Part shown: positions 11,901 through 23,900 of the stretch, piece by piece | How the letters are laid out: each line of letters starts with the position of its first letter | Numbering within the stretch: the stretch's first letter is position 1 | DNA from: Nephrocerus scutellatus | Taxonomy: Eukaryota > Arthropoda > Insecta > Diptera > Pipunculidae | Reading direction: 5' to 3' | Assembly (NCBI GenBank): GCA_947095585.1 | Contig: OX352762.1 | Coordinates: 31,596,669-31,660,668 of the forward strand | DNA: 64,000 bases | The notes under the pieces: model-generated | Seen by the model: the letters and a program-made list of their open reading frames with translations, nothing else | The model's database searches: none | What the model was told of the DNA's origin: nothing | Position numbers and translations under genes: made by a program

Positions 11901-14900
11901 GGCAAATATGTGGTCGTTCCAACGAAGCTTGTTGTTGACGCACATACGGAGAATTGAGAGTTTTTCAGTTTCTTTGATGCAAGATCCATTCATGGATAAA
12001 GCTTGGGGTTTAAATTACGCTTAGAAACGTTAAATTAAACTCTATTATGTAGTCCCCACCTTGTTTTGCTGTCAAGGTCAGCATTTAACGTGCTCAACAT
12101 ACGTTGTTGTTCAAGTTCAACTTGTGACGAAGAGGGGCGTGCAGAAAGCGTGAAGTCATATGAAAAGCTAAGAGTACTGTCATCAGCGAAAGAATGGATT
12201 GGATTAGAGGTGGTGGATAGGAGATCATTAATGAAAATCAGAAAGTGTGTCGGAGATAAGACAGAGCCTTGAGAAACACCGGCGTTTATGCGGTGAACAT
12301 TGGATTTCAATCCGTCCAATACGACCTGAATTGAACGGTCAGAAAGGTAGTTACAAGTCCAATCGAGCAGGGTGTTGTTAATTCCATAAGCATTCATTTT
12401 CGAAAAAAGATGCCAGACTCTGCCAAATGCCTTGGAAATATCGAGTGCTTTTGCGAAATTTCAAAAAGAACGAGCTAATGCTTAGATTTTATAAAACGTT
12501 GCTACTTCTACTTCACCCCCTCTGAAGTATTAAGATTATATAAGATTATTATGTTAGGCCAATTTTGGAATTTAATTCATATGTATGGAGTGGGGCTTCA
12601 AAATAGCATTTGCATTATCTTAATAGAATTCAGAATATAGTTGTCCGAATGATAAACGATGTAACCATTACTTCATCTCTTGATTATTTGGAGCATAGAC
12701 GAAATGTAGGAGATTTAACTGTTTTCTACAAATTTGACCGATATTAGTGTCGATTCTATGGTTTTCGGGGTCGCTGAGTTGATGGTGATGCATGACAGCT
12801 CTAGGGGGATGGGGTAGATAACTGAGGAGGGATTGACCAATATTAGTGTCTGTAATGTACTCGCACTTAATGTACGTAATACATAGCGCTACACTCAAGC
12901 TATGCTGTGTTGGCAATCACAGCAGTGAACAGTTCAGTTTTAGTTTAGTCATTATTTTAGTTACGAATAAAGAACTAGAATTTGAACAAGCTTGTGTTTA
13001 GTTTTATTCCCAAATAAAACATTGGCGACGAGAGAAAATAATTTGCAGTGCAAAGAATAATAATTATTCGTGATTTTCCGTTTTTTTCTCACAAGCTATT
13101 GTTACGGTAAACAGTTATTTTCTTATTCTGTTATTCTAATTAACAAAATCATCATGCCGATTGGAAATATCGAAAATTTCGACACAAATAAACCGAGTGA
13201 ATAGGGCACATATTCAAGACGTTTTGAACTTTTTTGTGTCGCTAATAAAATCGAAACTGCGGAATTGAAGCGGGCCACGTTTCTTACATTATGCGGGGCG
13301 GACACATTTGAGCTGCTGGAAAATCTAATAGCACCCAAAAAAGTGAGTGATCTAGTGATCAAAGAGATAATGGACATCTTATCCAATCATTTTTCCCCTC
13401 GCCCATCGGAAATTGCGGCGTCGTACACAGCCTTCAAACGTGAACAACGTCCGGGAGAATGCATTGCCGACTACGTAGCCGAGCTTAGACGTCTTGCCAA
13501 GAGCTGCAATTTCCACAAGGATAGTTTAGATCGAATGCTACGAGATCGTCTTGTTTGTGGGTTGCAAAACGTTCATTTGCAGCAGATGTTCTTAGCTGAA
13601 AAAGACTTAAAGTTATCCACCGCCATCGATCGCAGCATTGCCGCAGAAGCTGCAGAGAAAAATCAACAAGTTATTGCTGAGGCACACCAAGTAAAGCAGA
13701 TAGTACAGCGAAAAAATGCAGCCCAGTCAGAATTAATCAGCGGAAGAAACCTTCGCAGTTACAAGGGTGTTTCAGCTGCGGGGAGGACCATGACCGATCC
13801 ACCTGCCGATATCGTACCGCAACGTGTTCCTTTTGTGGTATAATGGGACACCTACAACGCGTTTGTCGTGCGATGGCTGGTAGCCGCAACAACCATAAAA
13901 ACAACAAAAAACGTTACACTAATCGCCACAGAGAAGTGAAAATTGTTTCCAGTCCTTCGGCTGTTAATACGTCTGCCACCGTCAACATCAACAATATTCC
14001 ATGTCATTTTGAAGTGGACTCCGGATCTAGGCATACTATCGTATCCGAGATAACATTTCTACGAATTTTTCGGAAACCACCACCACTTCGTGAGGCAAAT
14101 TTGAAACTAGTCGATTTTCAACGGAATTGACATTATGGGTTGTTTAAACATTGATGTGCAGTACAATGGTAAACCAGTTCCCAATTTACAATTGTATGCC
14201 ACTACCGGTAACAAAACCAGTGTTCTTGGGGTCGATTGATTTGAGCCTTTGGGAATCTCCATCCAAGGAGTTCATTCAATTACAAATTCCAGTTTTTCCG
14301 ATATACTGGCGAATTTCAACCACCTGTTTTCATCTGAGTTAGGCTCATACCGCGGTCCACTTGTCATTCTGCATGTGGATCCGAAAATTATTCCTATACG
14401 TTTGCCAGCACGGAAAATTCCTATCGCCATGCGAGCAGCGGTTGAAGAGGAGTTGGACAAATTAGTTGGACAGGGAATCCTGGAGCCTGTCGAATACAGC
14501 GAGTGGGCTACGCCTATAGTACCTGTTCCGAAGGCCGATGGCAGCGTGAGAATTTGCGGTGATTACAAATCAACTGTGAACAAAGCTCTCACGCCACACT
14601 GTTTTCCAGTTCCATCAACGAATCACCTTTTGTCGACATTTCCAAATGGGTCAATTTTTGCAAAACTTGACCTCGCACAAGCTTACCAACAGCTTATTGT
14701 AGATGATGCAACAGCGTTGGTTCAAACAATTACGACACACAAGGGGGCGTTTAAGGTCAAACGTCTTCAATTCGGTATTAGTACTGCACCAGGAATTTTC
14801 CAAAATTTTATGGAGAATCTACTTCAAAGGATTCCAGGAGTTATACCATATTTCGATGATATCATTGTCATCGCATCGTCCGACACCAATTTACGCCAGA

Positions 14901-17900
14901 AGTTGATCGACATATTCCAAAGATTTGACAAGGCTGGTATTTGTCTAAAACAAGACAAATGTCAAATTGGTTGTTCAGCTATCGATTTTCTCGGATATAG
15001 AATCGATTCCGGAGGTCTTCACCCAATGCAACAGAAAATCGACACTAATAAAAGCACCCCACCGCCAACGGATAAGGGACAGCTTCAAGCTTTTCTAGGC
15101 CTTTTTAATTTTTACCATTCTTTCATTCAAGATAAAGCAACCATTGCGGAGCCTTTACACCAACTACTTCATAAGAATGTTTCCTGGACATGAGGACATG
15201 TCGAGCAGCGCAGTTTCGATGCGCTTAAAGATGCCTTGATGTCCAACAACGTCCTAATGCCATTTAGTGAGAAATACCCGCTGTTGCTGGTTTGTGACGC
15301 TTCACCATACGGAATCGGCGTCATATTGTCACATCGAGTGGGAACTAAAGAGCGTCCTATAGCTTACCACTCGAGGACGATGACGGAAACGGAACGACGG
15401 TATAGTCAAGGTGATCGCGAGGCTCTTGCGATCATAGTGGGTGTAAAAAAGTTCCATGATTTTTTGTACGGTTCTAAATTCGTTATATTAACGGACCATA
15501 AGCCACTTCTCGGACGTTTTACCGCAGATGTTCCAACTCCACAGATCCTGTCGCCGAGAATGATCCGTTGGAGTACTTTCCTGAATGCCTACACATTTAA
15601 ACTTATCTACCGTGCAGGGAAAGAGATGGGAAATGCAGATGGTTTAAGTAGACTTCCCGTTCCGGGTACTAAGATCGTTACTGAAGAAGAGGAAGTGCTG
15701 CTTATAGATACGGCACATAAGCCGCCCATCCGGGTATTGTGAGAATGAAGGCGCTAGCGAGGAATTATTTTTGGTGACCTAAACTAGATGCGGACATTGA
15801 ACATGTTGTACGTTTGTGCACGGAATGCCAATCAACCCTTCCAGAGGTGGCACAGACAACCGTGCATCCATGGGAGGAAACGACGAAATCATGGTCGAGA
15901 ATCCATATCGATTTTGCCGGACCTCACCGTGGTAAGATTTACTTTATACTAATCGATTCCTATTCCAAGTGGTTAGAGGTCGTTCCAGTAGGCACAACAT
16001 CAGCTGCTTGTGCCATACAGGCCCTCCGCAAGATATTTGATACCCATGGAATTCCGGAGATCATTGTGAGTGACAACGGTACTGCATTCGATTCCGTTGA
16101 ATTCCGACAGTTCTGCGATATCAATGGCCACCACCGCCTGATTTTCAACTCTCAACGTCAGGTACCCAGCAAACTGTAGATTCATCATCAGCCGTCCAAC
16201 ATCCTACAATACAGCCAAAGAGACGAGCTAAGAAGACATCGGCTGAAATCGATGAGGCTTCACTTCGTCGCTCAGCCAGACCGAAGATAGCACGTCCTAC
16301 GTACGGCTCTTAATTAGAGGTGGAGGGGTGTAATGTACTCGCACTTAATGTACGTAATACATAGCGCTACACTCAAGCTATGCTGTGTACTGTGTTTAGT
16401 TTTATTCCCAAATAAAACAGTGTCGATTCTACAGTTTTCGGGGTCCCTGAGTTGAATGGTGATGGTAAGACAGCTCTAGGGGGATTGTGTCGGTACCTAA
16501 GGGGGATGACCGATATTAGTTTCCATTCCATAGTTCTTGGGACCACTGCGATTAATAGTGATGGTAGGACACTTCTATGGCTGAGTTGTCAACCCGGACG
16601 GGGGAGGGTGACCAATATTAGTGTTGATCCTATAGTTTTCGGGGTCGCTGAGATGAATAGTGGTGTATCAAATGGTACTCGGCGACCATTTGGCGACGAA
16701 TCTGGGGGTAAGGACATTGTCGTCCTTACTTCAAATTGGAAAAGGTAGATTAGTAGTCCAGTTTTATGGTTATATTAAATTTACGTCGATTTTTGAAATC
16801 TGCCGCTGAACTAATAAATTCGTTGTATCCGGCTGTTTCTCAAAACTATCACATTTTGAACCGGTTGCGAGAAGGGGCCATTCTTGCTAATAAAAATGGA
16901 GACACCCACGAAATAAACAATCAAATACTTGCCATGTTAATAGGCATAGTCACTGGATATAAGTGTATCAATACCGTTGTAGATACTGATGAGGACGTTA
17001 ATTATCTAACTGAGTTCCTAAACTCACTTAATTCGTCTGGATTGCCACCACATCGTCTTACAGTTTGATTTCCAATTATTTTACTTTGGATTCTCTACTC
17101 GCCAAAACTTTGCAACGGCACAAGATTGTGCGTAAAAGAGATGCCGAGCAATATAATTAAAGCGACTTTCTTGACAGAAAAGGGACAGTGTGAAACAGTT
17201 TTTATCCAACGGATAGCACTCATTTAGACGAATCTTACTTTTAAATTCAAGAGATTGGAATTTCCAGTAAAACTTGCGTTTTCGATGACGGTCAATAAAT
17301 CGGACAGTTTATTAAGTACTGCGGAGTATAGATTTAAGATCGCCATGTTTTTCCCACGGACAACTTAATTTTGCTTGCTCTGGGTTGGGTTGACCTAAGA
17401 ATTTATTTATTCTTGCTCTTGAAGGTGAAACTAAAAACATTGTATACAACCAAGTTTTGTTTTAAATTCACTTTATGTATGTTTATTTAATTTAATTTTT
17501 AAAACTGCAATTTTACCTTATAGATAGATATTATTCTTTTTCTACCCCTGCCTAATAGAAGATTGGGATGAATAAATACCTGGGCAACGCTGGGTAATCA
17601 GCTAGTTTGTAATATTTTCTTCGTCAGGGGTTTTTTTTTTATTTTTCCTGACGATGATCCATTAATTAAAGCCTTTGGACTCGCTTCGTCTTAAATTCGT
17701 GCTCGTTTTTTTACCTTATTGCTTTTTCAATTAATGAAGGATTCGGAGAAAACATGTTCAAACCGGCTTCAAACGTTATGAATGTGATATATTGTAAACT
17801 ACATTCCTTCGATTGTTTATAATTATAATTTTAATTTTAATAAAGGGTATAGCCTACCTTATTTTCGCAAGTCATTCAAGGAGTTCTCCCTTGGCAATAA

Positions 17901-20900
17901 GTTTATGTATGAAAAAAACTCAGCTGGTGTTGTGCTCGTCGTATAATTCGTAGTACCAAACACCTCAAGCGACCAAAACTGAAGAAAAAAACCACCAATT
18001 TATGCTTCGCGAAAGATTCAACGCTTACAATTCGCGAAAGACCACATGACCTGGGATGTGCAACAAGCAAACAAGTTCGAAATACTGATAAAAGTAGCCT
18101 TTTCTGACAAAAAAAAAGTTAAATTTAGATGGACCGGATGGCAATAACTTTAACATCCACAATCTAAAAAAACAGGAGCTCTTTTTAAATTTTTAAACCG
18201 CCATCATAGCAGAGAAGGGGGTGTAATGGTTTGGCTGCAATATCTTATTATGTCACCATCGACTTAGTGGTAAAAAGCTCAACAATGACAGGAAAAACCT
18301 AGAAAGCGAAGTTTGAATCAGCTTTTCCAACAGTATTAACAGAATCAACTGGTCGCTGCCGCTGATGCAATCACAAACATCATCCTTATTAATATAAGAG
18401 ACTCCAGGAATAAGTTTTTTTTTTTTTTTTTTTGAATTCATTTATTTTATTCCGTGTAGTATGTTTAATTTTAATTTGTTACAAAATAAAGAAGAAAAAA
18501 TAACCTAACGCTATTTAATAATTATGTAAATGACCATGGCGGTTCTCAATACATGCGTTTACAATTTTTTTTTTGGTTTTTATCTGACGTTAATGTTTTG
18601 TTTTTATTTTTATGTTTATATATTAATAGAAAGCTTTTGTAATAAGAAAAAAAACGGAACTAAAAATTTCTTAGCTATATCTAATTTTATACTTAGAACT
18701 AGTTAACTACTTAAAACTATTAAAAATTTAAAAATAAAAAAATCCCTAAAATTATTTATCTTAGGGTTAGATGTCGGCCACTTTCCAGTTAAGCCACCAG
18801 TATTTGTTTGAGTTTACACGTTCATTGTTTGTTCGGTCTTTCTCAGGTACGTAACTGCAGTATCTCCAGGATGCATTTCCATTCTGATCAATATTAGAAA
18901 TATGCCGGATTGTTTTGTCGTTTGCCCTTCTAGCAATATGGTAGATTATCGGTACGTTACGCGAGTCTGATAGATAGCCCATTGCATCCAGATACAGGAA
19001 TGCCTCAGGTGGTATATTAATGTATTTCTGAAGTACTGAGGGTTTGGATAGAATGCTCCCGAAATAAGGTCGTTTTCTATGTCCGCTGACCGAGCGAAAT
19101 GGTTTCTAATAATATAAGGAATGACGTTGTCTATTCTTGACAATCCAGACGCATCCAGAAGTTTTTTGTTTGATATGTAATGTCTGTAGTTGGACCGTTC
19201 GCTTTTATACATACGCATACATGCTCTAAGGAATTTCCTCTCAAAGGCGCGGATTTTTTCCATATATGATGGACTTATATTCCACCATATTGGACACGCA
19301 TAAGTCAAAATTGGTCTAACGAACGCCTGGTAGCCGATGATCTTGACATCACTTCGAAGATAGCGTGATAGGAATAAGTCTGTCAAACCAAAGAAAGATG
19401 GATGGTATGACTCAAGCTCTAAAGAGTCTTGGAGGATTAGATTGGTATGCTTTCGGTTTTAAAACCGAATAATTTTTAAAAGAGTCAGAAATGCAATGCC
19501 TGTCTTCGGCGTTAAATTCGCCTACGGCCAAAAATTGAGGCAAAAAATACTACAATGTCCCAAAGGTAGAAAAAAATGTTTGGTCATTCGTGAAAAGAAT
19601 CAAAAATACAGCCTCGTTGTCGATTCCAACGCTCATTTATAATGACATTCCAGTTGTCAGCTCTATGAAAAAGACCAATCTATTTGCTGCGCATTTTGCA
19701 GCTAGCTCCACGCTTTCAGATTGTTCATTGCTACCGCCTGCACCTCAGAGTATTGAACTCTCTATGGGAGAGATATTCATTCATACTCATGAAGTTGCTC
19801 GAGTTTTAAACGATCTTAACACTCAACACTCCGCTGGGCCAGATGGTATTTTCCCATTAGATCTGATGAGGTGTTCTCCCAAGCTGGCATAACCATTGCG
19901 TAAGCTTTGCCATCTATCTTATTCTTCTAGACTCTTCCCGAGAAGTTGGAAAACCGCCTATGTCCAGCCCATATCAAAAAAGGCCATCGTCGTCTTCGTA
20001 CCGACCCATAGCATTTACATCCATTCTTTCTAAAATCATTGAAACGCTGATCAATTTTCAGCTCATGAAATATCTTAAAACCAACGAAACCCATAGTGAA
20101 CGGCAGTACGGATTTCATGGGCAACGTTCTACTGGTGGTTTGATGATGAGGACCCTCGGGCCCCAGGGTCAGGGGGCTCCCATACAAATATTTTACAAAA
20201 TGTACCCGATTTTCTTCCAATTTTATATACATGTGTATCTCCAATGGACCAAACTTGTAAAAATTTTGGAGACCCCGGACCCCGGTGTCGTGAGGCCGCA
20301 AACAAATTTTTAAAAAAAAAATTAATATACTTCAAATTTTATATACATACATGTGTATCTCTGGATGGGCAATACTTTTTGTAGAAATTTTGGAGACACA
20401 GCGCCCTGGGGTCGTGGGTAGGGCCCAATACAATTTTTTTTTTAAAATTTAACCCGATTTCCTTCAAATTTTATATACATACTAGCTGATTACCCGGCTT
20501 TGCCCAGGAATTTATTTATCCCAAGATTATCTTAGGCATTGGTATGAAAATAAATAACTATATTTAAAAAGTAAAATCAATGTAATTTTTTATTCACAAA
20601 ATAAATATTTTAAGGTAAAAGAACACTATACAAATTATAAAGAAACATTTTTTTTTAAAATCTACTAAAATATAAGTTTAACACAAAACTTGATGATAAA
20701 CAACATTTGTAGTTTCACCTCCAGGAGCAAGAATAAATAAATTTTTAGGTGAGCCCACCCTAGAGCAAGCAACATAAAGTTGTCCATGGGAGAAACATGG
20801 CGATCTCAAGTCCACTCCGCAGTATTTAATAGACTGACCCTGTGATTTGTTAATCGTAATCGAGAACGCAAGTCTTACTGGAAATTGCAATCTTTTAAAG

Positions 20901-23900
20901 TTAAAAGTTAAAACTGTTTCGCTCTCTCTTTCCTGTTATTATAGTAGCTTCAATTACATCTTTTTTACGCACAACCTTGTTCCGTTGCGGAGTTTTGGCG
21001 AATCAAGATTACGTAGTAAAATAATTGAAGATCCCACTTTGAGTAAAAGACGATGTGGTGGCAATCCATCCAAATCAAGTGAGTTTAGGTATTCGGTTAG
21101 GAAATTAACGACCTCATCGGCATCTACTACAGTATCGATAGACTTGTATTCAGTGACTACGCCTGGTAACATGGCAAATACATATTTGGTTATTTATTTC
21201 GCTGGCGTCTTCATTTTTAGCAGCAAGAATGGCTATTTCTCGAAACCAGTTCAGAATGTGATAATTTTGGGAAATTTTGCCAGAAGACTCGACTATTAAT
21301 CTACCTTCTCCGATCTCCAGTAGTTTGTTTGAGAAAATTTGAGCGCTTTCGTCCTCCAGATTTACTCTCATGTTCTGATTTAAACTTAAATGTTTTAAAC
21401 ATGCGTGGATTTCATCGGCCGGTGTTGATTTTAGAATGACGGGCAGAGTTTGACGAAAGTCTCCACAAAGGAGTACCAAAGCTCCTCCCATCAGGTTATC
21501 GTTTCTCCTTAGGTCTCTCAGAGTGGCGTCAAGTGCCTCGAGAGCTTTCTTATGAGCCATAGTGCATTCATCCAATACGATTATTTTACATGTCCTGAGC
21601 ACTTGCGCCCGACCACTTGTCTTGCTAATGTTGCAGGTAGCGTTTTCCTGCCTGGCGATGTCAAGTGGCAACTTAAGTGCAGAATGGGCTGTCCTCCCTC
21701 CTTCCAATAATGTCGATGCAATCCCTGAAGAGGCGATAACAAGAGCAACTTCTCCGTGAGCTCTGATTTCGGCAAGAATTAAATTGGTTAAAAATGTTTT
21801 TCCTGTGCCCCCAGAAGCATCTAGAAAAATTATACCACCTTGTTGTTTCGCTACCTGATCCATTATAATTTGATATTTTTTTTTATTTTGATTTAAAAGT
21901 GGCTTCTTTTCCGCTACGTATGCACTTAGCTCTTCGGGGTTGTAGTTCTTTTCACGTATTTAATTTGCGTGAAGTACGTCTTGGCGGTCTCGTTTTGGTG
22001 CATGTAGGCCTAGCTGCAATAATGTTTTATTGATCATCGACATACATTTGTCCTCAAGGATGATCAAAGTTTTGTTGTAAATGTCCGGACCAAACATGAT
22101 TTCCAATGTCGGATTTTCTCTCCGGACTTTTGCAAGTATATCCTCACTTAGGGCGTCCTTATATTTTTCCCATAAAGTATTTGGATTCGATGGACTGCAT
22201 GTAGTCAATATTATAGCAAACTAATTTCTTATTTGCTTTGGAAGAGAGATCATTTCGGCTTCTCGCAATGTAAGATCCCAGTGCTGGTCTCCTTCAAGTA
22301 AACCCAATTTCTGACAGGCTTCTCTAAATGTCTGACATACTTCTCCGTTTACTGTTCTTAGCTCTGCAAAAGATCTTGGTCCTCAAACTGAGTGAAGAAG
22401 CATCCTTAAGAAATAACATTCGGCGTTATTGGGGTGAACTGTGTACACTCGACCCAAAGCGTCACTCGCGACTGCATCATGTCCAGGAACGGGCTGTCCA
22501 ACTTTTCTTCTATAGAAAACTTTTCTCGATTGACTCCATGTGTAATATCGAGGTATTTCAGGATACAACAAAGTCTTTGCGAAAGGATCCTGCTGACAGA
22601 GTTGAAAAAATGCTGTTAATGTTGTGTTTGGTGGCTGATCAACCACTGCACGGGCGCTCTCTGTTGTGAAATAAACTCTCTGACCATTTTCTAAATGGAC
22701 GCTGAGATGAACAACAGTAGAGTGTCTTTCGTGAATCGTTAATCCAAGGATTCGCCAAACTGCTTCGTTGCTTCTAATGTACCTTCCCAACTGATAACGC
22801 ATCACTTCGTCGTTTGATCTCTCGTTGCTTATGCCGAAAACAGCCATATCACTACCTTTGTTGACATACTTCCACACGTATTTAATCGACTTCACACTGT
22901 TACAATACTCTACGTTAATGTGTGCCTGGAACATTTTTGACAGCAACGGTGAAAATGGGACAACCCACCTATTATCGATTTCTATTTCATTATTTTCGTC
23001 GTGATCCCTCCATCCTCTGGAGCACGTCGTCTATATAAAGGATAACCATCATTTCCTGTTTGTGTCTCTTTAAGCAGTTTTCTTGGGTACTTCTTGGTAC
23101 ACTTTCCATCTTTCATACACGGCGAATTGGGATTAAGATTTCAACATGGTCCATGAATCATGTTTTTCTTAATCACTTCAAAAAGTTCAGGATCTTTTGT
23201 TGGGTCAGGCAACTCAGCCGATATGACGTCATCGATTTTTGTGGGTTGAATTATTTCCGCTAACCAGATTAAATTGTGTGAGCGTGGCAGTCCTCGCTTT
23301 TGCCATTCCAATCCATCGCTGAAACTTTTTTGCTAGTTGTGTTACCTGTCGTTGGGCTAACCTGCCTCAGATTAAAATGATATCCATCTTCACCACGGGG
23401 AAACATCACTGGGTACTGGAGACCATCATAAGATCGATGTGTTTCTGAAATGCGCTGCAAGGATACGCTTCTTCGTTGAATTACGATAACCCGTTGATCA
23501 AACTCATCACCTGATATAGCCACCGCGACTTCATGTACCTGAGGAGCATTGAAGCGGCGTTCTTGTTCGCCTGCTGGTCTTCGGTCTGCTCTTATGACAA
23601 CTTTATATTCATCCGTTGGCATACGTTCCAATGATATTTTAAAAGTTTTAATCAAATCATTGTGCTCATGAAACATTTTCTGTAAGTTTGACTCTATCGG
23701 ACGTCTTGTTCCAGAGATATAGGTACACCTCTGGTCAGTTTCCAATAAAATATAATTGTAGAAATCTTGGTGGTTGATCTGGTAGCGGAAGCAGTGATCC
23801 CCCCTTATGGTAAATCTGTCATTGCACCGTAAATGTTGATGAAAATCCGGGCTGATGAATAACTGTTGTGGCGCCGAACGATGTCATTTGGAAACATGAA

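Larger units (their letters stand above)
12851..16419 (+). mobile_element. Ty3/gypsy LTR retrotransposon, Mag-like, defective
   Basis: The element is bounded by LTRs that start TGTAATGTAC and end AATAAAACA, with a 5-bp target duplication GTGTC (12846-12850 and 16420-16424). It is 3,569 bp long. It carries gag, protease, reverse transcriptase, RNase H and part of integrase in order. The RT sequence ([31 protein letters not shown] motif) resembles the Mag clade. Stops, frameshifts, an integrase deletion and an 80-bp deletion in the 3' LTR show that it is dead. It landed in unit 2 of the ~99-bp minisatellite. Confidence 0.92.
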
